Shown: positions 1 to 11,267, numbered from the stretch's first letter. The stretch: DNA of 64,000 nt from Blastobasis lacticolella (GCA_905147135.1 LR990055.1:2605001-2669000), one strand, 5' to 3'. Notes: a model not told the origin generated them from the letters alone. Numbers and translations: made by a program.

Positions 1-261
1 GGTGCTATTCTACTCTGCCGGACACCACACGGCCACGCGGCCAATATTTACTAATGGCTTGATTGAATTGTAATTGGATCACAGCAGCAGATTAATTTCA
101 GTTTGATACGTTTGTGGTATTATGCTACTGTTACTAATGACTCGCTTGAATAGCAATTGAATCGCATTAGTAGCTCAATGGCAGTTTGACGCGTTCTTGG
201 AATATTGCTACAGTTAAAACTGCTATTGAGCTGATTCAAATCGAGCCCTAGTAAATGAGCG

Positions 262-475
262 GACTGAAGGCCCTGGTGTCAATCCCGGGTGTGTTCTTGC
301 GCGCCGTGCGAAGAGGCGGGGTCCACCTTCCTCCTTCTCCTTGTCCACTTCGCTTGGTATTCGGCATCTAATCTTTGATGGTAAGTTTGTTGGCTCGAAT
401 GTCATCCTTAGCGACATAAGCTTCTTGGGCCGGACCCTTTTCCCGTGCCTGGCGGAGATGGCATGCCTAGACATT
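262..475 (-). mobile_element. RTE-like LINE, C-terminal and 3' fragment
   Basis: On the minus strand a degenerate reading frame contains GKRVRPKKL... followed by a decayed copy of the block seen better at 3699-3915 (GRPKK, then a charged helix and a PGP end). This is the tail of the RTE reverse-transcriptase ORF and its 3' end. It is inactive and carries no start or catalytic core. Confidence 0.55.
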
Positions 476-2449
476 AGTTCCGTACGTAATTCGCCAGCTG
501 TGCGAGACGTGGCCATACCATTGAAGGTGGCACTCTTAAGGCTGATCTGCGATGTCACGGGTGTGAATGTGTCAATTTATTGTAAATTATGTATCCCTGT
601 TAGTAATTACGACGCTAAATTCCGCTAAGCAAAGATAAAAAAGTACCTCGTGATCAAAATAGCTTTCGAAAGTCGTCCCATAGATTACTAATTAACTGCA
701 AGCAATGCTCCCCAGCCTATGACAATCAAAGTGGCGCTCAAAACTCAGCAAGTGATAGTTTCCGCGCGAGGATATTACAGCTGCACGACCGCGCATGACG
801 CTGATCGCTAACGGCCCACGATGGCCCGTGATTGCTGGATTCGCGCATCGTAAAACTGCGCTAGTTGCAATCCCCCGCGCATTGACTGGCATAGTGGTCG
901 TGCTGTGGAGATCACTGACGCATATGTGTTGCAGCGACGCGCACTGGTTACGACCTTTTTGAATTTCCGACGAAAAACTTTATTTTAAACGTTCGGAATA
1001 CGTACGTACAGCTATGATGACTATATTTAGGGAATGCAATCCCGCAAGATACCTAATTTCAATCCAGGCATTTGAGACTGAACTATCTTAGACCCGCTGG
1101 ATCCAGGTATTAGTGGCATCCAGCACGCTAGACTTAGAGCTCAGAAATCAGTCGTAATGAAGACCTTATAAACCTCGTTTTCATGGCTTGAATTTTAACC
1201 CAAAAAAAAACGAACTAGATTAGTCCCGCAAAATGTATGCGGGATCCCGGTATTTCGGTCTTGCATCCCTTAACTATATAAGATATAAATTTACATGTCA
1301 AGAAGCCATTCAAAAGGTTTTCACATGGTAGATTACAACTATCAACGGAAAACGGTCGCGTTATTATGCTTGTTCCAGTATTACAAACAAAATGCAACAT
1401 GTGCGGTGCGTGGATTCATCAAACGCGTGTTTAAAAAGAGTATATATGGCTCTGAAAATGTGTTTATCTGTCTGTGGCATCGTTAGCTCCCGAACGGCAG
1501 GACCGATTTCGACGCGGTTTTCTTATTTTGAAAGCCAGTTTAATCGATATGGTTATTAGATGCTTTTGTTTCATTTAAATCGGTTAAGCAGTTTAGAAAA
1601 TTGATAAGTGATGAAATGTATACTCGGTCGGGGGTTTTCCGACGTTTTTCTATAAGTACTACTAAACAACTCTGTCAAGCCGCCAGGCTGAGTACCACTG
1701 CATTTAGTGACTACATTTTTGTAGGACAAGGTAGCCAGCATAATCTGTAATAATGAGACATCTTAGGTTGCTTAATGAAACCTACGTTGGTTCTATTGAA
1801 TATCATCGTATAGTGATTGCGAAACGTAGAAGTTATGAACGACAGTTCCCGCTTTTCATCGAGTAGGCTGTCTGCTCGTTTATCACTGAGAATTATAATG
1901 ATAAGGTTTGCTTGAAGGACTTGGGTACGTTTTAGTAATTTCTAGACAAGCGACACCGCGGGTCATCTGAGCTAGTTTTAATATGCGGTAAATGTTATAA
2001 ATTGTGACAATAAAAATGTATTCTATTTTATTAGCTACATTATGATAACAAGGGTAATACCCACTGGGTTTTAGCCTACCAGGTCTAGAGTCGCCACGTT
2101 TATTGCCAACCTTTCAATGCAAATGTCACGGACAACAGATGTGATTTACCATCGATCTGGCCGTCCAGACAAAAAACTTGCACAATGTAACTAGGTATTA
2201 AAAAACACAATTTAGAGCTCGGTATTGAACACCAAATTCAGATATTTTGTGAAGTAAGTAATAAATCAACTTTCGTCGTCCAAAGAAGGAAATAAAGGAC
2301 ACTTTTTACGTTCTACGATTCACTTAATGGGGTGTAAAAATAACGTTTCAAATTTTCGGTGAAAGGTCCACTGTGGGACAGTCGTTAACAATAGTATCCT
2401 GTCAGAATTAAGATTCTTTGTCGGAGAACTTTTTAAGGTTTTTATTTGT

Positions 2450-3100
2450 AGAGCACAAAGAAAGTGGAACAAAGCGAAAATAATTTGCACGGTCGGTGTG
2501 CGTACTTACAAAAAAGCATATATTTTAAAATTGTATCGGCCCTTCGACGTGGGGGCAGCGGCGGATATCTTTGCGTGAATTGGGAACGAGGGTCTCGGCG
2601 CACAAAGGAGGCACCGAAGGGTCCCGCTTTGAAATGCTCGAGTGCGGCGCGAAAGTTTGGACGTAATACCTCCAATTACGAGTGTGGAGAAATTTCGCAA
2701 TTACGCGCGCGAGCGGGGGGGGGGCTGGGCCCTTTTTTGTAAGGCCCACAATGGCCCCCGTGGGCCCCGGAGCGGAGTGCCGCGTGTAATTTGTGGCCTC
2801 ACCCCGCCGGCGGCCGCGCTCGGCTCACCATTGTTGTTATGCAAAACTTTGCGACAAATCTAACAGTCAAAATTGGCGGCGAACAAATCCACTTTGTATT
2901 CTTTTCACGACTTGTTTGAATGCAGCACGGTGCTCCCTTGCGCAATAATGGTCCCATTTTCAGGACAATATAGGACGTTAAAGATTACAAAGACACAATG
3001 CGGCGGCCGCGTATAAGTCAGTGTAAGTTGTGCGGGGGCTGCTTCGAGCTCAATTCGTGGGCACGTCTGTCACGAGTCGGATTCCTCGACTGTGCTCTTT
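2450..3100. promoter_or_regulatory. GC-rich, repeat-free intronic block with a Sox/POU-like composite
   Basis: This block in intron 3 is much richer in G+C than its flanks, includes a run of nine G and several CG-rich words, and matches no repeat family elsewhere in the window. At 2829-2845 the words CATTGTT and TTATGCAAA sit almost adjacent, resembling a Sox site next to an octamer (POU) site. It could be an intronic enhancer or an alternative promoter; overlapping short frames on both strands are composition effects. Function is inference. Confidence 0.3.
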
Positions 3101-3698
3101 ATGTGCAGCTTTTAATCTGCATAATAAAGGTGGGTACGTTATCGGGGGCGGAAATATAAAAATAAGTTCCAGAGTTTACGACTGCGTAGCAGTACAATAC
3201 ATGTAGCAATGAATTCGACGGACGGGGCAATGAAGGAAAGGCTAAAGAATTCACCGAGGGCGTACATTATTTAGTCGACGTTGATTATGTTTGAATGGAT
3301 TGGATCAGCTGAAAAGGTCGTATCGTCGAACCCAATTCTCTTATTAGGTTAACGCTGACTCCACACTGCTTTATTATAGGGTGTAGTCTGGCTATCATGT
3401 TATTGGACTTGCCGACTGATGCTCCGTGGCCCTAATGGCCTCCCGCCTTTGTATGGACAAAGGCGACCGTGATGAGAGCCAGAGGCGCCGTATTTGCTCA
3501 CCGGTTGGCGCTCGTTCATTCGTCACTGAGTAGCATAACAAACCAGGATCTAAGCGTGCGGCCAGTTATCGGTGCAACCTGGCAGTGCATAACGCTACTA
3601 AAATTAAGGCTAGTCGAAATTCAGCAGTACTGAACCGATTTTATTGAAACAAATCTAAAAACCATCTAGATTAAACTGCCTTTCGAATAAATAAATCA

Positions 3699-3915
3699 TC
3701 ATCTTGGCGTTATGTCCCGGTTGCGCCCCCGCGCAGCACGCGAGGGCCCAGGGTCCGCTTTCCTGCTATTCTTGGCCCACCTCGCTCGGTCTTCGGCATC
3801 TCTAGTGGTGAGCTTATTGGCACGCTTATCGTTATTGACTACGTCAAGTCCTAGTTTCTTGGGCCGGCCTCTCCTTCCCGTGTCCGGCGGGGGCTGCATG
3901 GCGAGACACTTGTTC
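3699..3915 (-). mobile_element. RTE-like LINE, end of ORF and 3' terminus
   Basis: A minus-strand frame reads GRRGRPKKLGLDVV, then a charged helix with TTRDAEDRARWAKNSRKADPGPS, and stops. This block is typical of the extreme C-terminus of RTE-clade reverse transcriptases. The 3' end (left side on the plus strand) is ATCATCTTGGCGTTATGTCC, the same terminus as SINE-B, followed by an AATAAATAAAT-like tail at 3686-3698. It is a 5'-truncated copy. Confidence 0.7.
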
Positions 3916-3977
3916 CCCACTTTCCAATAAAGAAAACTGTATCGAAATCGTTCCGCCCGTTCAGCTACGATGCCAAA

Positions 3978-4000
3978 GACACACACACACACCTACACAC
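3978..4000. repeat. CA microsatellite
   Basis: An ACACAC run followed by degenerate CACAC words sits just beyond the donor side of PTEN exon 3. A second run lies at 42108-42125. Confidence 0.8.
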
Positions 4001-4074
4001 CTCCACAGATCCACAGCTACACACGCCAAACCTAAAACACCGCTCTTCTTCCGTCGTGGGTTCAAAAGACTTAC

Positions 4075-4216
4075 CGGTGCGTCCCTTGCCGGCCTTGCAG
4101 TGCACCGCGGCCACGTTCCCCGGGGCGGCGGTCAGCCAGTCGTGCACGTCCTTGCAGAATGGCTGGATTATGTCGATCATCGGCGGGGTGTGGTCGTCGA
4201 ACGCGTACGTCGATAC
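4075..4216 (-). CDS. Pten: PTEN exon 3: acid loop and catalytic P-loop
   Basis: This 142-nt exon encodes 47 codons (residues 94-140 counted from the MANS start) plus the first base of the next Gly. It begins VSTYAFDDHTPP; the second Asp (residue 101) matches the acid-loop Asp92 of human PTEN. It ends HCKAGKGRT, the complete CX5R P-loop with nucleophile Cys133 (human Cys124) and Arg139 (human Arg130). The lysines flanking the central Gly are those typical of PTEN rather than of protein tyrosine phosphatases. The acceptor is a strong pyrimidine-rich tract ending TTGCAG at 4217-4222, with CTAAC branch-like sequence upstream; the donor is CCG|GTAAGT. The exon enters in phase 0, matching the end of exon 2. 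Reading on past the donor gives 15-20 unrelated residues, as expected for intron. The human gene has no intron at this place inside RTG, so the border is lineage-specific. Confidence 0.95.
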
Positions 4217-4317
4217 CTGCAACGTGGAGAGGGGTGGGTTAGGGGTTGCTGCGTGAGGCTCAGGGTTCGGAATCATCAATATCATCAGCGTTACAGCCCG
4301 TAACAGTCTACACAGCA

Positions 4318-4395
4318 GGACTTTTTTGTATACCACTAAGGTGGCGAACAAGCTTACGGCCTGCCTGATGGTAAGCCGTCACCGCAGCCTATGAA
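4318..4395 (-). repeat. Dispersed LINE-3'-like repeat (copy 1)
   Basis: The string TTTGTATACCACTAAGGTGG followed by GCCTGCCTGATGGTAAGC recurs at about 15715-15795 and 38006-38085 with point changes. The T-rich start on the plus strand suggests a minus-strand poly(A) retroelement 3' end. Confidence 0.6.
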
Positions 4396-4424
4396 CGACT
4401 CCCACCACGAGCAGCCACCCACGG

Positions 4425-4640
4425 AAGGGGACGTTGTTGCCATAATCTTTACGCTTGGCGGGCGGGTTGGAGATCGAAGTATTATAAACGTAATAATGGG
4501 AAACACGGCTGCCTATATTCCAGCCTACGGAGACAAGTCTTTTGCCTCGAAAACATTAGTCGCCTCGTACGACACCCACGGGTGTAAGGGGTTGGTGCTA
4601 TTTTACTCTGCTGGACACAACACGGCCAGATATTTTCCTT
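4425..4640 (-). mobile_element. Retroposon 3'-end fragment (Z repeat, minus strand)
   Basis: This contains the reverse complement of the family seen best at 23815-24076 and 47664-47922: CACCCATGAGTGTAAGGGGTTGGTGC-type sequence, a GGGCAGCAGC block and a GGAGATTATGGCAA block. Other members are at 1-40, 18700-18840 and 45525-45830. It resembles a LINE 3' untranslated region; no coding part is present. Confidence 0.6.
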
Positions 4641-5204
4641 CGATATTTATTACAAACTCAGAGTAAACATGGTTTTTGTATTTTCGTAGCTATACCTAGA
4701 GTCTATACGAAAAATACAACGAGCACTTCAGCATTTGCGGTACGCGTTAATTACAAAAAATCAATCTCCATTCCCCCGTCTTTCCTTCCAAAGTTCTGTG
4801 CACACATACGCAATGATAATGTCGCGGGCATATCGTGGAAATCTGCGTTTTACAAATTGACCAACGCGCGCCAATTTGTAAAAGGCCGTTCCGATAAATT
4901 GTAGATTTAGATGCAGTGACACGATCGCTCCGCTCGTGCGCGGTGGTTCATTCATTCATAGCAACAGCTTGTCGATTCGCTCCTGGCTACCTAAAGAGGT
5001 TTACGACTCATTTTCTATCCGAAGGCATTTTGTAACGTCGTCAGACATAATATAATAAGTCTAGTCGTCGTCGTCGTCCTCAATCTTCTGCACTTCGCCC
5101 GGTCTTCAGCATCCTGTCGTCGTAAGCCGTTGGCTCCCGCAAGAAGTCTAGTCATATTACAATAAGCCCTAGGCATTTCATAACCGTTTCGTTTTGTTGG
5201 TTTA

Positions 5205-5378
5205 CATGCCGGTCTGCCGGAGGTCCCGGGTTTGAAATGATGAATTTGAATTTATTTTACGGGTTTACTATCTATAACAAGTACGTATAAAAATGAATAC
5301 AAGTAATTTATCCGTTATCTAACACCCATAACAAGCTTTGCTTACTTTGGGGCTAGATGGCGCTGTGTGAATTTGTCC
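5205..5378 (+). mobile_element. SINE-A copy, 5'-damaged
   Basis: It retains CATGCCGGTCTGCC from the tRNA-Gly-like head, part of the T-arm, and the body ending GGGGCTAGATGGCGCTGTG. The first 25 bases and the TTTA tail are missing. Confidence 0.8.
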
Positions 5379-5669
5379 AGCAAGCGCTCGTTTGAAAAAT
5401 AGCATCTAATAAGGTGTTCATAAAATGCCGATTCCACGACACGCCTGCGGCGGCAATATCGCGAACCCCAGCCACTCCCTCGCCGGATTACATCGCTGAT
5501 GTGATGACATACCGATATTTGCATTGCGATACGTTATATCATAGTGGGTAATCGTCGGCGACGAGATAAAAACTCGCGGCTGCTAAGCCATTGCTAGGTG
5601 CCAAGTACTGCGATAACTGGCCACTTTTTAAAAGTAAGTCCTCGTTACATACATGCTAGTTTCGGTATA

Positions 5670-5935
5670 ATAAATAAATAAATAATAAATAGTCGTGGAC
5701 AAATTCACACAGCGCCATCTAGCCCCAAACTAAGCAAAGCTTGTACTATGGGTGCTAGATAACTGATATACTACTTAAATACTTTTTTTTTTTTTAAATA
5801 CATACTTATTATACATGGAACACCCAGACCCGTAACAGAAATTAAAATTCATCATTTCAATTTCTGCCCGGCCGGGAATCGAACCCGGGACCTCTTGCGT
5901 GGCAGACCGGCATGTTGACCATTGAACCACTCAGC
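5670..5935 (-). mobile_element. SINE-A copy, full length
   Basis: It reads on the minus strand from a tRNA-Gly(GCC)-like head (GAGTGGTTCAATGGTCAAC, GGTTCGATTCCCGG) through a body with GGGTCTGGGTGTTC and GGGGCTAGATGGCGCTGTG to a TTTATTTATTTA tail. A run of T at about 5786 is a slipped A-rich tract inside the body. Confidence 0.88.
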
Positions 5936-5949
5936 TTTTTTTACGAAAT

Positions 5950-6067
5950 AAGCATAGAGTGAATAGGCTTCAAGGCTAGATTGAAATAGACAGACATGCT
6001 CCATCATCGGCCGCATCGTCACTTACCACCATGTGATGTGGCGGTCAAATGCCTGGCTAGCAAAATT
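5950..6067 (+). mobile_element. LINE 3' end (CR1/Jockey-like family E)
   Basis: AAGGCTAGATTGAAATAGAC followed by the shared CGCATCGTCACTTACCACC and ATGCCTGGCTAG blocks marks the 3' end of a LINE whose better copies are at 51000-51193 and 53045-53215. Confidence 0.6.
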
Positions 6068-6080
6068 AAATAGTCATGTT

Positions 6081-6345
6081 TTAAGGGTACATTATTGGCC
6101 TCAAACATCCATTGTAGATGATTTGGACAGCGTCATTGTTAGGGGTTTGTGTGCGGTACTTCTGATGGCTGTAGAGCCCAACACGGGAAAGGCAGATACG
6201 GTTACACAGTGAACAGACATAAGAATTCGCCCTAGATGGTAAGGTGTTGTCAGCGTTTTCGTGCCGTTTCCGCATCTGTCGGCTAGATCTTTAAACCAGG
6301 CATTGTCGTGTATAGTCACACAGTCAATGACAGTCTTCCGCCAAA
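6081..6345 (-). pseudogene. LINE reverse-transcriptase C-terminus with zinc knuckle, frameshifted
   Basis: Two overlapping minus-strand frames together give a LINE ORF2 end: WRKTVIDCVTIHDNAWFKDL and then, in another frame, YVCSLCNRICLSRVGLYSHQ. The C-x2-C...H pattern with SR(I/V)GLYSH is the usual C-terminal zinc finger of a group of insect LINEs. At least one frameshift separates the blocks. It is cut on the right by the SINE-C element beginning at 6346. Confidence 0.65.
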
Positions 6346-6715
6346 CTAAGAGAGGTAGGGCATAGCGGGGTATCCCGTTTGAATTGGAGCCGCCCGACTG
6401 GGGAAGTACCTCCACCTTACAGAATACCGCAGCTAAACACAGCTTTTAAATAGTATTGTGTTTCTGCCGGTGAGTAAGGTTTCCAGAGCTCCATGGGGTG
6501 GGAATTTGGGGAACCGTGGCTTTGGCAGTGGAGGGATATTTGCCTTTTTGCTGTCAGAGTAACGTGTTATAGAGGTGGGCAACGCATTGGCGATAGTCTC
6601 GGTGTAGCTAATGTCTATAGTATAATGTCTATAGGCAGTGGTGACCACTTTCCATCAGGAGCCCGCTTGCCTGTTTGCCTATCGTATGACATAAAAAATA
6701 AAAATAAATAAAAAA
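6346..6715 (+). mobile_element. SINE-C copy, full length
   Basis: It starts AGAGAGGTAGGGCATAGCGG and contains CTCCATGGGGTGGG, TTTGGCAGTGGAGGG and GGCAGTGGTGACCACTTTCC, and ends in ATGACATAAAAAATAAAAAT. The same 5' end is seen at 8152 and 46872, so this is a defined unit rather than random truncation. The tail matches the LINE 3' end at 43500-43625. Confidence 0.75.
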
Positions 6716-6890
6716 CGGGGCGGTCGACAGCCAGGCTCTCCCAGCTATTCCGATCGATGTCAAATGAGACCATCATGCTTGATGCTGTCCTTGTAGCGAA
6801 GTTGGTGTACACATGCTACTAAAAAGCTTTCATGCTTGAAACTAGCACATGAAACTGGGGCTGGGTATACATATTGCTTCACCACATTAA

Positions 6891-7117
6891 CGACCTGAGT
6901 GGTTCAGTGGTCAACATGCCTGCCACGCAAGATTCCCGGCCGGGCAGAAATTGAAAAGATGAATTTTAATTTCTGTTACGGGTCTGGGTGTTCTATGCGT
7001 AAAAGTATGTATTTGAAAGTATTTAAGTAGTTTATCAGTTATCTAGCACCCATAGCACAAGCTTTGCTTAGTTTGGGGCTAGATGGCGCTGTCCACGAAT
7101 ATTTATTTATTTATTGT
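6891..7117 (+). mobile_element. SINE-A copy with deletion in the head
   Basis: The head reads CGACCTGAGTGGTTCAGTGG, then lacks part of the anticodon arm and T-arm (CATGCCTGCCACGCAAGATTCCCGG). The body and a TTTATTTATTTATT tail are intact. Confidence 0.85.
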
Positions 7118-7126
7118 CCTTTCGAG

Positions 7127-7467
7127 TCATCTTGGCGTTAATGAACGCGGTTATGCTCTCGCGCACTAGGGCCCGCGGTCCGCCTTGACCATGATCCAGG
7201 ATTTGGCTGATCAGATAATTACAGTGGAGCGACTACCATCTGACCTCCGCGACACTGCTACCAGAGGACCACCAGACCAGATTGGATTCAGGCTGAATGT
7301 GTAGATTTCATCACGATGTTTTGCTTCACCGTAAAAGCATCGGTTATAATTCAACTAATGTACATAACTCAGAAAAGAGTAACTGGTACATGGTCGCAGT
7401 GGGATTCGAACCCGGTACCTCTCGCTTACGAGTCGGATACCTTAAGCACTCGGCCACCGACACTCCC
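7127..7467 (-). mobile_element. SINE-B copy, full length
   Basis: On the minus strand: tRNA-like head GTGTCGGTGGCCGAGTGC...GGGTTCGAATCCCACTG, then the body with ACATCGTGATGAAA and CCAATCTGGTC-like blocks, then the tail CCGGGACATTAACGCCAAGATG-like end. It abuts the tail of the SINE-A at 6891-7117. Confidence 0.85.
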
Positions 7468-7861
7468 ACATTGTCCTTTCGGGTATCTATGATTATAATG
7501 AATATCATGAAGATTACACTTCATTTGATGGATTATCATTGGGACGTGTCTGAAACATTAGCAACCGGCATAACATGTGCATGAGTAAAATTTGTGTCTA
7601 TCTGTGATTACCAAAAGATTGCGTTCTCTTTTTCGATTGTTCATACATTACTAACGATCCCCTTTTAATAATCAGTCCGTGCATTTGTTCGGAGTAATAT
7701 TCGGAATGACTCTGATATGATGGAACTTTAGTACCCCCTGTAGTGCGTTTCAAAAGAAAAGAACAATAGTAGAGTATGATAGCGACAAGTACTATCCACA
7801 AAACTTTAAATAAATATAGATTATTCTTTAGATATCAGCGGATAATACCATAAATAAGTAA

Positions 7862-7918
7862 CCTCCAGACTTCTGCGTGGCAAACCGGCATGTAACCCAA
7901 CTGAACCACTCAGGTCGT
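7862..7918 (-). mobile_element. SINE-A head fragment
   Basis: Only the tRNA-Gly-like head is present in reverse complement (TTCTGCGTGGCAAACCGGCA ... CCACTCAGGTCG). Confidence 0.65.
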
Positions 7919-7982
7919 TGTCAAAATACAGGATACACATCACATACATTTTATGTGTCGTTTATATAACATATAATATGTC

Positions 7983-8147
7983 AAGCACAGTCCGGCTCTG
8001 CCTGGCATTGTCGGGCACGGTCCGACCGTGGTCGGCGTGGGTTGGGTGTGCTCCGGCCATGGAGCGGCCAACGTGTTACTGTGTGTTTGCTTCCTACTTC
8101 CCTACCCATCCTATTTGACGATTGAAAGAGATATTTAATGTCCTAAT
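7983..8147 (+). repeat. Dispersed repeat D
   Basis: It contains GCCTGGCATTGTCGGGCACG, TGTGTTTGCTTCCTACTTCC and GACGATTGAAAGAGATATTT and ends TGTCCTAATAAA. Copies or pieces lie at 53476-53637 (+), 10798-10916 (-), 26055-26166 (-) and 31225-31322 (+). The AATAAA-like end suggests a retroposed 3' end. Confidence 0.6.
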
Positions 8148-8151
8148 AAAT

Positions 8152-8495
8152 TAAGAGAGGTAGGGCATAACGAGGTATCCCGTTCGACTTGGAGCCGCCC
8201 GACTGGGGAAGTACCTCCACCTTACAGAATACCGCAGCTAAACAATACTCTTTTAAATAGTATTGTGTTTCTGCCGGTGAGCAAGGTTTCCAGTGCTCCA
8301 TGGGGTGGAGATTTGGGGAACCGTGGCTTTGGCAGTGGGGGGACATTTGCCGTTTTGCTGCCAGAGTAACGTGTTATAGAGGTGGGCAACGCATTGGCGA
8401 TACTCTCGGTGTTGCTAATGTCTATAGGCAGTGGTGACCACTTTCCATCAGGTGGCCCGCTTGCCTGTTTGCCTATCAAATGATAAAAAAAAATT
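8152..8495 (+). mobile_element. SINE-C copy, full length
   Basis: It begins AGAGAGGTAGGGCATAACGA and ends CTATCAAATGATAAAAAAAA. It is nearly identical in layout to the copies at 6346 and 46872. Confidence 0.8.
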
Positions 8496-8769
8496 TGAAT
8501 TGAGTTGAGTTTAAAGCCTCAATGCATTCACCGATAGCGGCCATGCACCCAGACACCCACCAGATCAGAGATAGGCGGTATCAACGCACGTTTATCGGAG
8601 GATTGGCCGCGATATCGCATCGGCGCAACGGTGATATTGATGGAACTTTACTGGAAGATAGGATATATGATGATGTATATAGGCATTTAATCTCCTTATG
8701 CACACTTCATTGGGTGTCGCAACTTGCGATATAATTACAATACATCATACTAATATTATTAACGCCAAA

Positions 8770-8953
8770 ATTGGCAGGGATGGATGTAAAAACTACTGGA
8801 CGGATTATGATAAAAAAATTCTGCAATATAACTAGCCATCAATAACTCATAGGCTATAAATTATTTCGAAACTTAATGTAGTTCCTGCGGGACCGGGACT
8901 GGAACGTTATGTAATCGAATTTATCGCGGACGAAGTCGCGGTCAAAAGCTAGT
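8770..8953 (+). mobile_element. Helitron-like 3' end
   Basis: It ends with a GC-rich hairpin (GCGGACGAAGTCGC) followed about 10 bases later by GCTAG and then T. This fits the CTRR-T ending of non-autonomous Helitrons common in Lepidoptera. No coding sequence is seen. Confidence 0.5.
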
Positions 8954-9419
8954 AAAATATAATTGGAAGTTCGATTTTAATATGGCGGAAAGAGGCCGGC
9001 GGAATGAGGTCATGGAACTGTTCGCATACTCTTTGAAATGTAACCTATATAAGGCCTATAGTCGCGCAACCCTACACCGATGCTCAAGGCTTTGCAGCTT
9101 AACATCAATCAAAAAATTGATCCGCAATTAATGCGGATCACAAACTATTCTCTTTGCACGTTTTCCCACCGAATCCAAAGCGGCCAGGTGGTATTTGGCT
9201 GATCCATCCCAAAGGTGGTAGCCGTACTCCACGCAGGATCGGACTTGTGCTCGATATAACTATTTCGATGTAAGTACTCACTACACTAGAGAACTACGCG
9301 GATATGGTCAATTCAGAAAATCTGATACTCAGGTGCAAAAGCCAGCAGGAATACCAAATGAGTCCAGATGAATACCACGCGATATAAGCTTGTTATGAAA
9401 AAAAAGTGTTTTTATTATT

Positions 9420-9535
9420 ATATTAGACGAGACTTGGACGCGACGTACCTTTTCGATTTGTTTTGTTTTCCCGACGTTTCGGTAGGGTTACACCCACCGT
9501 GGTCACGAGACGACGAGACACGAGAGTGTTTTTAA
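9420..9535 (+). repeat. Dispersed repeat with CCCGACGTTTCGG block
   Basis: ATATTAGACGAGACTTGGAC, GACGTACCTTTTCGATTTG and CCCGACGTTTCGG are found again in reverse complement at about 14325-14405 and in part at 18570. It is a LINE or DNA-element edge; the family was not identified. Confidence 0.5.
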
Positions 9536-9538
9536 TTA

Positions 9539-9796
9539 CGACCTGAGTGGTTCATTGGTCAACATGCCGGTCTGCCACGCAAGAGGTCCCGGGTTCGATT
9601 CCCGGTCGGGCAGAAATTGAAATGATGAATTTTAATTTCTGTTACGGGTCTGGGTGTTCTATGTATAATAAGGATATATTTTAAAAAAAGTATATAAGTA
9701 GTTTATCAGTTATCTAGCACCCATAACACAAGCTTTGCTTACTTTGGGGATAGATGGCGCTGTGTGAATTTGTCTACGATTATTTATTTATTTATT
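9539..9796 (+). mobile_element. SINE-A copy, full length
   Basis: The head is CGACCTGAGTGGTTCATTGG; a complete T-arm CCCGGGTTCGATTCCCGG is followed by the full body and a TTATTTATTTATT tail. Confidence 0.9.
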
Positions 9797-10257
9797 AGAG
9801 AACTTATTAGTTTGTGCTATATTATATTGGCTCAGATTCTATTTTAGGCTAGTTTAATCATTTTGCGAGCGGCATCGTTGATGTGCTCGGTTCGGTGACA
9901 GTGTCACAGTCACACACCATGAACTAACTATATATGTCACAGTGACAGGTGACCGGTGGCGGTGCTGTAGTAGCGAACTTTATTTTTTTTCTGTGGCCGT
10001 GGTACCTCCTCGACTTCGAGGTATTTCTCAACGAGCCTCGGGAATGCATCCAGACGCCCACCAGATCGGAGATAGCCGATATCAACGCTCGGTTATCGGT
10101 GGTATTATTCAGATTGGGCGCTATCGCATGGGCGCAACGGTGATATAACAACACGGGCCGGTATCTACCACTTATTATGTGGCATTATTTGATATTCTGA
10201 ATTGTGGGTAATTGTTGTACCTACTGTTCACTCGTAAGATTATTTTCCAGGTATTTG

Positions 10258-10380
10258 GTCGCTATCTCACCAGGAGGCAAGTAACAATGCGACCGAAGAG
10301 GGAGCGTGCCTGTCTAGGAACAGCCTGTTCACTCTCGCCTTGGGAGGCATCCAGATATAATATCGATGCCTAAGACACAG
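10258..10380 (-). mobile_element. LINE family E 3' end fragment
   Basis: TGCCTGTCTAGGAACAGCCT and GGGAGGCATCCAGATATAAT match, in reverse orientation, the C-terminus and 3' end described at 51000-51193. A further piece follows at about 10570-10615. Confidence 0.55.
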
Positions 10381-11267
10381 GTAAACTACTTACTTAGTTT
10401 AAGCATCTAGTTAATGAAAAATATAGCATGTATCTACTTAATTTACTTAGCTTCAATAACTAGGGTAATAAATAATTTGAAATTGTTCTACTTAAATTTT
10501 AACATAAGTAGGTACTTTTAAATTTGTAATTTTAGACTTAAGTTTTCTTGAATAAATTATTTATTATTATTATAATGATCAGAGAACACACTCGTAAGGC
10601 ATCGAGTTCCTTTCCTTTGCCGTATCCGTCACCTCTGGCCATTTGGCCCAAGCTGTGGATATTCGATCTTTAACGTCGCTGTCGATGTCCCCTATGTCGG
10701 TTGCGCTAAGCACCGATCCCAAGTATCTGACCTAATCTTCGCCTATACAGTATATATCGGGATCTACACTGTTGCAGGCCATGTACTCTGAGGGGTAGGA
10801 AAGTAGGAAGGAAGCACACAGTGACATGCTGGCCGCCCCATGGCAGCAGCAAACCCACCCCACGCCAGTCACGACCGGACCGTGCCCGGCAATGCCAGGC
10901 AAAGCCGGACCGCGCTCAATATATTATATAAATATGTCTAGTAAAATTAAGAAAAAACACCTAAAACTACTACTAAAGAATATAAATATAAAACTAAAAG
11001 AATATAACCGCGACAATCATTACGTTAATGAATGATATTTAACAACCTTCGCAAAACCATTCATAATTTTACACTCATGATTATGTCTCAAAGTACATCC
11101 CCCGCCATACCACACCACAACATCAAAAGCTCGAATTCGCACACCACATCATCACATTACACACACTCCGTTATCACCAAGTCGGATTCCCAAAACGGCG
11201 ATGTGGAACGTGGTGCCGAATCAATAACCGTGGCCGTGTGGCTGCTAACGTGCTCTCCTGTGGAGAT

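Larger units (their letters stand above)
1..4074 (-). other. PTEN intron 3 (incomplete)
   Basis: The donor of this intron is GTAAGT at 4069-4074 on the minus strand; the acceptor is outside the window. It holds two RTE-like LINE tails (about 262-475 and 3699-3915), a CA microsatellite near 3978-4000 and a fragment of the Z repeat at the left edge. About 480-2440 shows only one recognised repeat (about 1475-1640) and no gene. 2450-3100 is unusually GC-rich and repeat-free. Confidence 0.8.

Noticed and set aside
2464..2863. Four overlapping short ORFs on both strands
   Set aside because: All sit in the GC-rich block at 2450-3100, overlap each other in different frames and have no family signature.
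1..4074. A further PTEN exon in the left 4 kb
   Set aside because: I looked for the expected xMICAYL and YVYYY blocks on the minus strand and found none; frames there belong to LINE tails.
4075..4216. Exon 3 as another phosphatase (protein tyrosine phosphatase, TPTE/auxilin-type)
   Set aside because: The HCKAGKGRT loop with both lysines, the FDDHTPP block and phase-matched exons with PTEN-specific N-terminal sequence fit PTEN itself; the N-terminal KNIVSRHRKRY block excludes TPTE-type fusions.
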